Assembly (NCBI GenBank): GCA_963734665.1
Contig: CAVTIR010000011.1
Location: 310,001 to 374,000 of the forward strand
Direction of reading: 5' to 3'
Length of the DNA: 64,000 nucleotides
DNA from: Trebonia sp963734665
GTDB lineage: Bacteria; Actinomycetota; Actinomycetes; Streptosporangiales; Streptosporangiaceae
In this document: positions 55,873 to 64,000 of the stretch, in pieces
Numbering within the stretch: the first letter of the stretch is position 1
Layout of the letters: every line of letters begins with the position of its first letter
The notes under the pieces: model-generated
What the model saw: only the letters and a program-made list of their open reading frames with translations
Databases searched by the model: none
What the model was told of the DNA's origin: nothing
Position numbers and translations under genes: made by a program

Positions 55873-56296
55873 AGGCCGGTGCGGCGTTTATCAGCCGGCA
55901 CCATTCCGATGGGGCGCACTGTGAGCGTGCGCGGGGATGCTTCGGCCATGCTTACTAACGGTACGTTATCGGATGACTACGCATTTTGGCCCGACGCCGT
56001 TAACCTTGGTGGGGCGAGAGGCCTGCGGGGGCCATATGTCGGCCGGTGCGCCGTCGGCGGCCGCCGGCCGAAGATCTTGGTAAGTCCCCATTTCATGGAT
56101 TTCCGCACTTCTCACGTGCTTTGTTTCCGACGTGTGCGAAGGTTCCAAGATCCTTTGGTGGCTGGCCTGCCGTGGTGTCGGGCGGGCCGCGGGAGCCGCG
56201 GACCCGCCTGGCCGGCCGTCGGCCTGGTCGTCGCGGCCGGGAGCCCCGCTAGTACGGCCGTGGTCACGATGGCGCCGAATAACCCCCAGGGCATGT

Positions 56297-56318
56297 ATTG
56301 CGCAACATTTTGCGCAAT
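56297..56318. promoter_or_regulatory. Tandem palindrome operator candidate
   Basis: ATTGCGCAA-CATT-TTGCGCAAT: a perfect 9-bp inverted repeat whose arms each contain the self-complementary TTGCGCAA. It lies about 105 bp before the small gene at 56425, in an AT-rich stretch. The rest of 55873-56424 shows no gene. Confidence 0.5.
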
Positions 56319-56424
56319 TACATTTCATTGGAAAGGCTGGCCATCTCGGAACTTTCCGCTTATTTCCGGCAACCGCCGTCGAATGTCGGGGGTGGCGAAT
56401 ATCGTCGTTGAAGTGAAGGAAGAG

Positions 56425-56673
56425 ATGGCGCTGCGATCTGCGCTTGAAGCCGCCGTGATGCGGGCAGCCCTCGATGAGCACTACGCGCAGTTTCCAGAGA
56501 CACGCCCGGATCTCGCCGAGATCGCTATAGCCACCGCGGAACTAGACGGGAACCCGTTGGCGGCGGATCCGGACCGTATCCGCCGCGCCGCCGCCGAGAT
56601 AGCGGCAGCGCACCCGCACCCGGAACCAGAGGACGTCTTGCTCTGGGCCGAGGCCAGGGCGTTCCCGTCATGA
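56425..56673 (+). CDS. Small acidic helical protein, function unknown
   Basis: 82 residues: MALRSALEAAVMRAALDEHY, then an Ala/Glu-rich helical middle and EPEDVLLWAEARAFPS. GAAGGA lies 6-8 nt upstream of ATG 56425; ATG 56383 in the same frame would add 14 residues. No family recognised; the upstream palindrome suggests regulated expression. Confidence 0.55.
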   Translation: MALRSALEAAVMRAALDEHYAQFPETRPDLAEIAIATAELDGNPLAADPDRIRRAAAEIAAAHPHPEPEDVLLWAEARAFPS

Positions 56674-56875
56674 CCCGGCTCGCCTGACCTGCACTGGAAT
56701 GACTAGCGTGTGCAGGCGGGATGACACCGGGGCCATCCGGAGTTACAGGTACCGGGCCGCGAGCGGCCTGGCCGGCGATCGTCGGCCGCCGTAGGCCAGG
56801 CCGGCCCGCAAGGGCGACGGGACTGGCAAGGCAACGGAGCCGAGAACAGGGACCCGAAGCGGCCGGGAGCCCGCC

Positions 56876-57385
56876 ATGGGCATCGCGAGCATTTCGAGAG
56901 GATCCTTTGTGATCAATGACCTGCCAGCACCGACCGGGCGGCGGATCGCACTGATCGCGCACGACAACAAGAAGCAGGACATGCTGGAATGGGCCGAATA
57001 CAACCTGGCCCTGCTCGCTGAGCATCAGCTGTTCGCTACCGCCACCACCGGCAAGCTGCTCGGCGATAAGCTCGGCCTGCCGGTCACCTGCTTCCTCAGC
57101 GGGCCGTTCGGCGGCGACCAGCAGATCGGCGCGCGCATCGCCGAAGGCGAGATCGACCTTCTGGTGTTCTTCTGGGACCCGCTTGAGCCGCACCCGCACG
57201 ACCCAGACGTCAAGGCCCTGCTGCGGGTCGCGGTGGTCTGCAACGTTCCGGTTGCCTGCAACCGGGCAACTGCAGACTTCATAATCTCATCGCCCCTGAT
57301 GAGCCGCCTCCATCAGCAGTGGGACCCCAAGTCTGACCAGGATCTGCGTGATGAGGCGAAGCTGGCCGCGTCCCAGATCGCCTAG
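56876..57385 (+). CDS. mgsA: Methylglyoxal synthase
   Basis: 169 residues. ALIAHDNKKQDMLEWA, LFATATTGKLLGD, CFLSGPFGGDQQIGARIAEG and NRATADFIISSPLM are the MGS signatures; Asp residues in the HDN and GGDQQ regions and His/Asp in HPHDPDVKALLR line the active site. It converts dihydroxyacetone phosphate to methylglyoxal, a bypass of lower glycolysis. GTG 56909 is an alternative start matching the usual about 150-residue length. A terminator follows. Confidence 0.93.
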   Translation: MGIASISRGSFVINDLPAPTGRRIALIAHDNKKQDMLEWAEYNLALLAEHQLFATATTGKLLGDKLGLPVTCFLSGPFGGDQQIGARIAEGEIDLLVFFWDPLEPHPHDPDVKALLRVAVVCNVPVACNRATADFIISSPLMSRLHQQWDPKSDQDLRDEAKLAASQIA

Positions 57386-57392
57386 CCACAGC

Positions 57393-57457
57393 GAGGCGCC
57401 TGCAGCTTCCGGCTGAAGACGGCAAGAGACCCGCAGCCCGGAAACGGCAGGCGCCTC
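57393..57457 (+). terminator. Hairpin terminator after mgsA
   Basis: GAGGCGCCTGC (57393-57403) pairs perfectly with GCAGGCGCCTC (57447-57457), beginning 8 bp after the stop; inner CCGG/CCGG pairing shortens the loop. Confidence 0.6.
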
Positions 57458-57680
57458 AGCAACTGGTACCGGCCCCGCCACTGCCCGGACACCGGACCCA
57501 CGCATAGCACAGAAGACATGCTTACTCAGCCTGCGGCGTCGTACCTTGGATGGCCGCAGCCTGCGACTCCCGGCTCCGGGCTCGCCCGCTGCCACGGGCA
57601 ACTGAGCACGCCAGATGACGGAAAGGTGTCCTGCTGGTGTCCGTGACCCCTGACGCGAGCCGACGCGAGATACTGACGGC

Positions 57681-57932
57681 ATGGTTGACGACACCGCACG
57701 GGACCGGGCTATCTATCAGGCGCTGAAAGCGGCCGACGAAGTCGCCGCAGCCCTGCAGACCCACCTCATCGAGGAACACGGCGCCGATCCGGAGCGCGCC
57801 GCCCCGCAGAACCCTTCCACCAACTCCCTCAGGCTGCTGCGCCAGGCCCGCGAGCGGCTAGGCCAGGGACTGCGGGCCGTCGAGGCTGACCACATAGCCG
57901 AATCCGACGAGATCTCCCTGCGCAACGAATAG
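57681..57932 (+). CDS. Small helical protein, function unknown
   Basis: 83 residues with an amphipathic, acidic sequence: MVDDTARDRAIYQALKAADE, then THLIEEHGADPERAA and LRQARERLGQGLRAVEAD. No membrane or Cys features. No clear ribosome site. Identity unknown. Confidence 0.5.
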   Translation: MVDDTARDRAIYQALKAADEVAAALQTHLIEEHGADPERAAPQNPSTNSLRLLRQARERLGQGLRAVEADHIAESDEISLRNE

Positions 57933-58018
57933 CCCTCGCGCCGCGCACTCGGCGTCCCGCAAAGCGGCTGGTTTTGCTCGCAGCTTCGTCTACCGGACCG
58001 CGTTCTCCTCTTGAGTGC

Positions 58019-59533
58019 TCAGCTGGCGTAGACGCGCTGGTAGATGCGCTCGGCCAGCATGATGACTGTGACGTTGGTGGTGGAAGAGGGGATTTCGGGG
58101 ATGATCGAGGCGTCGGCGACCCGCAGCCCGCTGAGGCCCCTGACGGCGCCGACGGAATCGACGACGGCCCACGGGTCGCCGGATCCGCCCATCGGCACCG
58201 TGGAGGTGGGGTGGCCGTAGACGGCCGGATTGGCGGCGATGACCTCGGCCAGGGTGTCGTCGCTGGTCACCGCGTCGCCGGGGGTCAGCTCTGCCGCGAT
58301 GAAAGGCGCGAAGACCGGGTTGCGGGCTATGGCACGGCCAAGCTTGACGCCTTCCAGCATGCGGCGGGCGTCGCGGCCGGTGGAGAGGTAATTGGCGTCG
58401 ATGAGCGGGGCCTCGCCGGGATCCCGGCTGGCCAGCTTCAGCGTTCCTGTCGACTCGGGCTGGACGAGAGCGGCCATCAGCACGATCGCCCCTCCGGTAG
58501 GGCTGAAGGACCCGTCCATCAGGTGGGTCGCGGTGACGTGGAGGTCCAGCTCGTCGCCAGTGGCCTCGCGGGAGGCTGTCCACAGGAGGGATCCGACCGC
58601 GGGGGTCATCTCCAGGTAACCGGGAGCCAGCGCGTAGGCGTTGTAGTAACCCGGTTGGTCATGTAGCCGCTGGCCGACGGGCAAGTCGGCGACGACTCCG
58701 ATGCCCAGCGCGGTCAGCTCGTCGGCGGGGCCGACGCCGGAGCGCAGCAGGATGGCTGGGCTGCCGTAGGTGCCGCCGGAGAGAATCACTTCACGGCCCC
58801 GGTACACCGTGCCGTCCGCGGCGAGGACGCCGGTGGCGGTCGTGCCGTCAAACAGCACGCGGTCGATGTTGACATCGCCGCGGATGGTGAGGTTGGGCCG
58901 CCGGCGCACCTCGGCGGTGAGATAGACCAGCCCCACGTTCTGCCGCACTCCGTCGACTACGTCGACTGGGTAGCCATCGGCACCGTTCTGCTCGGCACCG
59001 TTGAAGTCGTACACCCGCTTGAACCCGTCCGCGACCGCCGCCTCAACGAATCCCCGCAGGGACGGCGTTAGTTCGCCGTCCGACCGCTGCCGGATCGGCA
59101 GCGGGCCGGTCCGCCCGTGATAGGCGTCGTCACCGGTGGGGGTGTTCTCCAGCATCTTGAAGACCGGGAGCACGTCATCGAAAGACCAGCCGTCGGCGCC
59201 GTGCTCGCCCCACTTGGCGAAGTCGGCGGCGCGGGCCCGCAGCGCGACGGTGGCGTTCACCGCCGAGCTGCCGCCGAGGACTTTGCCGCGCGGGGTCGGG
59301 AGCTGCGGCATCTGGTCGGTGCCGCGCGAGGTGTAGCCCCAGTCGTGAGCTGGGTCTGCGATCTTGTTCGCGTCCAGCAGGGCGGGCGGGTACGCGTCGG
59401 GGGCATAAGCGTGGCCGGCTTCGAGCAGCAGGACCGTTCGCGCGGGGTCCTGGCTGAGGCGGGCCGCGAGGACCGCGCCAGCTGAGCCGCCGCCGACGAC
59501 GATTACGTCGGCGGTCTCGGCCAGGTCAGACAT
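58019..59533 (-). CDS. GMC oxidoreductase (choline dehydrogenase-like)
   Basis: 504 residues. FAD motif VIVVGGGSAGAVLAARLSQD (residues 10-29), GMC signature 1 KVLGGSSAVNATVALR, signature 2 SGGTYGSPAILLRSGVGP, and the catalytic His region HPTSTVPMGG / SSTTNVTVIMLAERI. Members oxidise alcohols, sugars or choline with FAD. No signal peptide. A conserved palindromic element (59600-59634) lies 67 bp upstream. Confidence 0.92.
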   Translation of the reverse strand: MSDLAETADVIVVGGGSAGAVLAARLSQDPARTVLLLEAGHAYAPDAYPPALLDANKIADPAHDWGYTSRGTDQMPQLPTPRGKVLGGSSAVNATVALRARAADFAKWGEHGADGWSFDDVLPVFKMLENTPTGDDAYHGRTGPLPIRQRSDGELTPSLRGFVEAAVADGFKRVYDFNGAEQNGADGYPVDVVDGVRQNVGLVYLTAEVRRRPNLTIRGDVNIDRVLFDGTTATGVLAADGTVYRGREVILSGGTYGSPAILLRSGVGPADELTALGIGVVADLPVGQRLHDQPGYYNAYALAPGYLEMTPAVGSLLWTASREATGDELDLHVTATHLMDGSFSPTGGAIVLMAALVQPESTGTLKLASRDPGEAPLIDANYLSTGRDARRMLEGVKLGRAIARNPVFAPFIAAELTPGDAVTSDDTLAEVIAANPAVYGHPTSTVPMGGSGDPWAVVDSVGAVRGLSGLRVADASIIPEIPSSTTNVTVIMLAERIYQRVYAS

Positions 59534-59599
59534 GGCAATCTCCTTGTGTTGCAGGTGGTCGAGCCTGGGTCATGATCACGCCAGGCTCGCCACCAGCAA

Positions 59600-59634
59600 G
59601 GTGAGAGGTCATCGCCGGATACCGGTGATCCGCC
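59600..59634. promoter_or_regulatory. Conserved palindromic element, copy A (GMC gene)
   Basis: GGTGAGAGGTCATCGCCGG then ATACCGGTGATCCGCC. Nearly identical to copies at 60320 and 61191 and in the same orientation. The core ATCGCCGG/CCGGTGAT is an imperfect inverted repeat. Probable shared operator or promoter upstream of the GMC gene. Confidence 0.7.
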
Positions 59635-59681
59635 TTGGCCTGCTCAGCCAGGCCGGCACGCCCGAGGCACAGGCGGCGAAC

Positions 59682-59924
59682 CTACGCGGGCTTGCCCAGG
59701 TCGATCCAGTGCTGAACTGTGTCCACCTGCGTGGCGGGCCACGCGCCGTCGCACGGCATCTTCCCGCTGCGCAGGGCGCCGACGATGGCATCGGCGTGCT
59801 CGACGACATCCGCGTAATCGAACAGATCAAAGGCCTTCATCATCGAGTCGCGGTCCTTCGTCCGGAACAGCGGCTTGATGTCCCGCTCGTAGCTGAGCTT
59901 GTCGCCTTCGCCAGGTGATGGCAT
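59682..59924 (-). CDS. Small cytochrome c-like protein lacking the haem motif
   Basis: 80 residues: KLSYERDIKPLFRTKDRDSM, DLFDYADVVEHADAIVGAL and SGKMPCDGAWPATQV, a layout recalling small cytochrome-c-type domains (xDIxPLF start) but with no CxxCH haem site and one Cys. Probably a partner or structural protein of the oxidoreductase cluster. Start ATG 59924. Confidence 0.6.
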   Translation of the reverse strand: MPSPGEGDKLSYERDIKPLFRTKDRDSMMKAFDLFDYADVVEHADAIVGALRSGKMPCDGAWPATQVDTVQHWIDLGKPA

Positions 59925-59940
59925 GCCATCTCCTTCTTGT

Positions 59941-59966
59941 CAGTGGAACGCGGAACCGTTCCGCTG
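59941..59966. promoter_or_regulatory. Inverted repeat upstream of the 80-residue gene
   Basis: CAGTGGAAC (59941-59949) and GTTCCGCTG (59958-59966) pair with one mismatch, and CGGAAC-C-GTTCCG (59951-59963) forms an overlapping repeat, 17-42 bp from the start codon. Confidence 0.4.
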
Positions 59967-60047
59967 ACTTGTCTTTTTCCCGAACGGGCCGCGGTTTCAC
60001 TTCCTCGTCCACCGTTACCGGCGCGGGCTGAAGACCTTGTTGGGCGA

Positions 60048-60296
60048 TCACGGTGAGGGGCTGTCGCCTGGTTCCGGCGATTTGCGGTCCTGGGTGAGCT
60101 GGCGGACCTCGAGCAGGTCCAGGCCGAGCGCCTCGATCTCGGCTAGCACGCCGTACAGCGCCGAGCGGTCCAGCAGGCCGGTGAGCACGGTGTGCGCGCC
60201 GCACTCCTCCGGGGCCATGGCCGGGAACGCGGACAGCACGGTGGCGCCGAGGTGCCCGTTGATCCGGATCAGGTACAGGGCGGGTGCCAGCTCCAT
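60048..60296 (-). CDS. Small conserved protein, function unknown
   Basis: 82 residues from ATG 60296: MELAPALYLIRINGHLGATV then LSAFPAMAPEECG and ALYGVLAEIEALGLDLLEVR. This ferredoxin-fold-like pattern recurs in actinobacterial small proteins next to LAL/SARP-type clusters (from memory, unchecked). Copy B of the palindromic element starts 24 bp upstream. The 80-residue gene follows after 123 bp. Confidence 0.6.
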   Translation of the reverse strand: MELAPALYLIRINGHLGATVLSAFPAMAPEECGAHTVLTGLLDRSALYGVLAEIEALGLDLLEVRQLTQDRKSPEPGDSPSP

Positions 60297-60319
60297 GACG
60301 CCACGGTCACGAGCTGCCA

Positions 60320-60353
60320 GGTGAGACCGCATCACCCGGATCCGGTGACCGCC
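60320..60353. promoter_or_regulatory. Conserved palindromic element, copy B (82-residue gene)
   Basis: GGTGAGACCGCATCACCCGG then ATCCGGTGACCGCC; core TCACCCGGATCCGGTGA (60332-60348). Same orientation as copies A and C. Confidence 0.75.
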
Positions 60354-60400
60354 GGGCTAGCGCGCGCGAAGCGGTGGTGTGTCGCGCCATGTCAGGCCCC

Positions 60401-61081
60401 TTAAGCGCCGTACGCCGGCAGGATCGCTCCGCTTACCGGCGCGGCGGCGTCACTGACAAGGAACGCGATCGCGCCGGCGATCGCCTCCGGCGCGACCGCG
60501 TGCGCCATCACCTCCGCCGGGAACAGGGTCCGGTTTACCGGGGTGTCGATCAGCTGCGGCGCAACTGCGTTGACCCGGATCCCGTGCGGGCGCAGCTCGA
60601 TATCCAGAATGCGTGTCAGGTGGACAAGAGCGGCCTTGCTCAGGCTGTAGGCCGCCATGCCTCCCGACGGCTCGATCCCCGGCTTGGCGGTCACGTGCAC
60701 GATGACGCCTGAACCCTGCTGCTGCATATGTGGCGCGACCGCCTGGCTCAGCCACAGCGCGGGTCCCAGGTTGACATCCATCATGAGCTGCAGCGTCTCG
60801 GGAGTCGTGGTGAGCGCGTCTCCGAGACGGAACGCGCCGATCATGTTCACCAGTACGTCCGGGGGTCCGACTTCGCTGGCGATCCGGTCGATGAGCCGCG
60901 TCGCCACCGTGGGGTCGGTGGCGTCGGCCACCTCGCGCCGGATGTCCTCGGCGAGGTCACCCAGTGCGCGCTCATCCCGGTCGACCGCCACCACCGTCAG
61001 GCCGGTGGCGGCGAGGGCTACCGTCGTCGCGTGACCAAGCGCACCGCCTGCACCGGCCACGACCGCTACCTTGGCGCTCAT
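60401..61081 (-). CDS. Short-chain dehydrogenase/reductase (SDR)
   Basis: 226 residues from ATG 61081. Cofactor motif VAVVAGAGGALGHATTVAL, DATDPT, NMIGAF and the catalytic set Thr in VIVHVTAKPG, then YSLSKAAL (YxxxK). C-terminal GAILPAYGA. The YSLSK and SDR spacing are canonical, but the usual Ser of the triad reads Thr/Ala-like (HVTAKPG), a variant. Coupled (ATGA) to a 23-residue leader ORF. Probably acts with the GMC enzyme on a common alcohol. Confidence 0.88.
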   Translation of the reverse strand: MSAKVAVVAGAGGALGHATTVALAATGLTVVAVDRDERALGDLAEDIRREVADATDPTVATRLIDRIASEVGPPDVLVNMIGAFRLGDALTTTPETLQLMMDVNLGPALWLSQAVAPHMQQQGSGVIVHVTAKPGIEPSGGMAAYSLSKAALVHLTRILDIELRPHGIRVNAVAPQLIDTPVNRTLFPAEVMAHAVAPEAIAGAIAFLVSDAAAPVSGAILPAYGA

Positions 61082-61149
61082 TGCGTCACCCGGCGCAGAA
61101 GCGCAGCGGTGACGTGTTCGCGGAGCCGCCCCGCGTTGTCGTGCATCAT
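61078..61149 (-). CDS. 23-residue leader ORF of the SDR gene
   Basis: ATG 61149 follows AAGGAGG (9 nt upstream), the best ribosome site of this cluster. It encodes MMHDNAGRLREHVTAALLRR plus VTQ and its TGA overlaps the SDR ATG. Probably a translated coupling leader; its basic helix could have its own role. Confidence 0.5.
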   Translation of the reverse strand: MMHDNAGRLREHVTAALLRRVTQ

Positions 61150-61190
61150 GAATTCCTCCTTCGCGACGGCTCCAGGCTTGCTGCGAGGCA

Positions 61191-61225
61191 GGTGAGAGGT
61201 CGTCACCGGATCCCGGTGATTCGCC
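61191..61225. promoter_or_regulatory. Conserved palindromic element, copy C (leader/SDR)
   Basis: GGTGAGAGGTCGTCACCGG then ATCCCGGTGATTCGCC; core TCACCGGATCCCGGTGA (61203-61219) is a perfect inverted repeat TCACCGG-ATC-CCGGTGA. Lies 42 bp before the leader start, and 155 bp before the divergent LAL gene. Confidence 0.8.
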
Positions 61226-61379
61226 GCAGCTGGACAGCGCAGGACGGGGTGGGATCGCGCCGGCACCAGCGATCACCATGAGCCGCCGGCCGTTGACAGC
61301 ACGCGCGCTGGCCTGGTAACGAGGGGGTTACGTCGACGGCGGCAGGCTGTCCGGCGCGGACCCCAAGGCAGGCGTCAGG

Positions 61380-64000
61380 GTGGATCGTCTAACTTCCGGG
61401 TGGATCGACCGAGGTGATCTTGTTGCCGCCCTGGATCGGGCGGCGGCCAGGAAGGTTACGGTCATCTCGGCTCCGGCCGGCAGCGGGAAGACTTCGCTGC
61501 TTCGCGCGTGGGCAGACCGTCCGGGCCAGCCGCGCCGGCTGGCAGTCGTGCAGGCGCAGCCGGGCCAGCACGACGCCCAGCTTTTCTGGCTGGCTCTGCT
61601 CGACGCGGTACGCCATGCGGCCGACACGGCCGACGACGCGGAACCGCCGGCCGCCACACCTGGGTTCAATGCCGCGGCGATGGCCGACCGGGTGCTCTCG
61701 GAGCTGGCCGATGCTCGGGGCGGCATGACGCTGGTCATCGATGACCTGCACGCGCTGAGCTCTCCGGAGGCGGCGGCGCAGCTGACGCGGCTGCTGGCAA
61801 ACCTTCCGCCGCAGGTGCACGCGGTGCTGGCCACGCGTCATGATCTGCGGCTACGGCTGCACCAGCTGCGGCTTGCCGGTGAGCTGGCCGAGATCAGGGC
61901 GGCTGAGCTGCGCTTCTCCGAGCGGGAGACCCGCGCGCTACTGGCTGCCTCGGGGATCACCCTGTCCGAGGGCGGGGTAAGGCTGTTGCATCAGCGGACC
62001 GAGGGATGGGCGGCGGGGCTACGGCTGGCAGTGCTGTCGCTGGCCGGTCATCCCGATCCGGAGCGGTTCGTGGCGGAGTTCTCCGGCAGCGACCGCACGG
62101 TCGCGGAGTACCTGATCGCCGAGATGCTGGACCGCCAGCCGGCCGCCGTGCAGGACCTGCTGCTGCGCACCAGCCTGCTGGACCGGATCAACGGCGAGCT
62201 GGCCGATCTGCTGACCGGCCGCCCCGGCTCGGAAGGGATCTTGCTGGACCTGGAGGACGCGAACGCGTTCGTGGTGTCGCTGGACCCTGGGCGGACCTGG
62301 TTCCGCTACCACCACCTGCTCTCGGACTTCCTGCGGCTGGAACTGCGCAGGACGCTGCCAGAAGAGGTGCCGGACCTGCACCGGCGGGCCGCCGGATGGT
62401 TCACCGGGCATGGCCAGGTGGCCGACGCCATCCGGCACACCCAGGCGGCCGGCGACTGGCCCGACGCGGCCCGGCTGCTCGCCGACCACTCCTTCAGCAT
62501 GATGCTCGACGGGCAAGCACAGACCATCCTGGCGCTGCTGCGGGCTTTCCCGCCGGGAACGGATGACTCCGAGCTGGCGCTGGTGCGCGCCCTGAGTGAC
62601 CATCTGCTTGGGCGCCTGGATGAGGCGGCTGCCCACCTGGTGGTCGCCGAGGCGCACGCCGAGGCGGCGCCGCCGGATCGCCGGCGTCGCCTGGGGGTGG
62701 CAATCGCGGCGGTGAAGGTGTCGCTGGCCAGGCGGCGCGGTCACCTGACCGGCGTACTGGAACAGGTCAAGTTCCTGGCCTCGCCGCTAGGCGGAGAGTC
62801 CGACGAGGACATCGCGTTGGGCAGCGACCTGCGGGCGGTGGCGCTGATGAACCTGGGGACCGCCGAGGCGTGGTCGCCGGGGGGGCTTGCCGACGCCGAA
62901 CGCCACCTGCAGGAGGGCGCCGCTCTGGCACGGGAGATCGGCCGGCCCTACGTCGAAGTCAGCTGCCTGGCACAGCTGGGCTTCGCGTCGAAGATCCACC
63001 CGTTCGCCACGACCCAGCGGCGCTGCCGCGAGGCGATCAGGCTCGCCGAGCGCTATGGCTGGGGCGCCGAATCGGTGATCGCGCCCGCGCTGATCACGCT
63101 GACCGGCACGCTGATCTGGACCGGTGAGCTCGACGAGGGCGAGCGGTTGCTCCAGCGCGCCCTGCAGGCCGGGCAAGCGGACACCGGGCCGGACATCGGG
63201 CTGCTGCTGCACCACACAATCGGGATGCTGCAGGCCTGCCGCGGCCGCCACCACCAGGCGCTCGCGGAGTTCACCGCGGCCGACCGCCTGCAATCGCAGC
63301 TGGCGGGCTCGCACGCGCTGGCCAGCCAGGTGACCGGCTGGCTGCTGGCCACCCAGGCCCGCCTCGGGCGGACCGGCGAGGCCCGCGCCGCGCTCGCGGC
63401 ACTGGATGACGAGCGGGCCGGCTCAGGGGAAATCCGCAACGCCCGCGCGGTTATCTGCCTGGCCGACGGCGATCCGGCCGCCGCCCTGCGCGCGGTGCGC
63501 GAAGTCCTGGACGGCACAGCGCCGGTGATCGGGTACGTCGCCATCGTGGAAGCCCAGCTGCTGGCCGGGCTCGCCCACCGTGAGCTCGGCGACCAGCGCG
63601 CGGCGAACGAGGCCGCCGAGAGCGCGCTGTCCCTGGCCGAGGCTGACCGGCTGGTCCTGCCGTTCGCGATGACCAGCGCACGGGACCTGCTGGAGGCGCT
63701 CCCGCCGCACTACACCGGGCACGCCGCCCTTCGCACCGACATCCTTGGCGTGCTGCAGGGCTCATCGCCCCAGGCCCGCCACCCGGACCAGGCGCTGCCC
63801 GCCGAGCAGCTCAGCCCGGGCGAGCTGCGGGTGCTGCGCTACCTGCCGACCAACCTGTCGCGGCCGCAGATCGCCGGCGAACTGTCCGTCTCGCTGAACA
63901 CCGTCAACACCCACGTTCGCAGCATCTACGCCAAGCTCCAGGTCCGCGACCGTTCCGCCGCCGTACAGCGCGCCCGGGACCTGCGGCTGCTCGCGGCCGG
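61380..64000 (+). CDS. LAL-type (MalT-like) LuxR-family regulator, 3' end outside the window
   Basis: At least 873 codons from GTG 61380. Walker A APAGSGKTSLL (about residues 31-41), Walker B LVIDDLHAL, a winged helix (RYHHLLSDFLRLELRR), a long TPR-like region, and a C-terminal LuxR helix-turn-helix LSPGELRVLRYLPTNLSRPQ, VSLNTVNTHVRSIYAKLQV (about 808-860). ATP-dependent activators of this type respond to small molecules. It faces the SDR/GMC genes and probably recognises the three conserved elements. Few residues seem to be missing. Confidence 0.9.
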   Translation, partial: MDRLTSGWIDRGDLVAALDRAAARKVTVISAPAGSGKTSLLRAWADRPGQPRRLAVVQAQPGQHDAQLFWLALLDAVRHAADTADDAEPPAATPGFNAAAMADRVLSELADARGGMTLVIDDLHALSSPEAAAQLTRLLANLPPQVHAVLATRHDLRLRLHQLRLAGELAEIRAAELRFSERETRALLAASGITLSEGGVRLLHQRTEGWAAGLRLAVLSLAGHPDPERFVAEFSGSDRTVAEYLIAEMLDRQPAAVQDLLLRTSLLDRINGELADLLTGRPGSEGILLDLEDANAFVVSLDPGRTWFRYHHLLSDFLRLELRRTLPEEVPDLHRRAAGWFTGHGQVADAIRHTQAAGDWPDAARLLADHSFSMMLDGQAQTILALLRAFPPGTDDSELALVRALSDHLLGRLDEAAAHLVVAEAHAEAAPPDRRRRLGVAIAAVKVSLARRRGHLTGVLEQVKFLASPLGGESDEDIALGSDLRAVALMNLGTAEAWSPGGLADAERHLQEGAALAREIGRPYVEVSCLAQLGFASKIHPFATTQRRCREAIRLAERYGWGAESVIAPALITLTGTLIWTGELDEGERLLQRALQAGQADTGPDIGLLLHHTIGMLQACRGRHHQALAEFTAADRLQSQLAGSHALASQVTGWLLATQARLGRTGEARAALAALDDERAGSGEIRNARAVICLADGDPAAALRAVREVLDGTAPVIGYVAIVEAQLLAGLAHRELGDQRAANEAAESALSLAEADRLVLPFAMTSARDLLEALPPHYTGHAALRTDILGVLQGSSPQARHPDQALPAEQLSPGELRVLRYLPTNLSRPQIAGELSVSLNTVNTHVRSIYAKLQVRDRSAAVQRARDLRLLAA

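Overview
The window is high-GC DNA with GTG/TTG starts, ATGA-coupled operons and gene families typical of filamentous Actinobacteria: F420-type redox enzymes, tandem DynA/DynB-like dynamins, a DUF4232 lipoprotein, DUF5753/DUF397 relics, an EttA-type ABC-F protein and a LAL regulator. A Streptosporangiales-like or related actinomycete is my inference; no rRNA, tRNA or CRISPR array was seen.

Accessory part (1-20 kb). A DinB-like gene (158-688) and an internally deleted copy of it (2999-3119) bracket a JmjC/cupin oxygenase and two short secreted-type peptides with related N-termini and Cys-containing C-termini, a possible undescribed peptide-modification locus. Next come a terpene-cyclase-fold protein and a TetR-controlled F420 operon (nitroreductase, F420:NADP reductase-like, LLM oxidoreductase). 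A 5,764-bp Tn554-type transposon (8703-14466) with defined ends and a 6-bp flanking repeat has split an older IS605-type tnpB gene. A cupin/membrane/epimerase operon follows. Truncated gene remnants are common here.

Housekeeping part (20-36 kb). Well-preserved genes: HNH nuclease, prolyl oligopeptidase, MscS channel, truncated globin, methyltransferase, EttA, a GGDEF protein, SSB, two P-loop kinases, a GNAT enzyme, an HtrA-like protease and a LysR regulator next to a dnaK relic.

Transport and catabolism (36-47.5 kb). A TetR/MFS pair (MFS frameshifted) precedes an operon of an FAD oxidoreductase, both aconitase-X subunits, fused branched-chain-type ABC components and a solute-binding lipoprotein (frameshifted). 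This looks like import plus dehydration of a hydroxy-acid or hydroxyproline-like substrate.

Cell envelope and metabolism (47.5-58 kb). Two dynamin-like GTPases, CysG, a GT2/GtrA glycosylation pair, a lone HicB-type gene, methylglyoxal synthase and small proteins.

Redox regulon (58-64 kb). A GMC oxidoreductase, two small proteins, a 23-aa leader and an SDR face a LAL regulator that runs off the window. Three copies of one conserved palindromic element lie just upstream of three of these transcription units.

Several genes are each interrupted by one 1-nt change in or next to a short G/C run, so sequencing error and true pseudogenisation cannot be told apart from this sequence alone.
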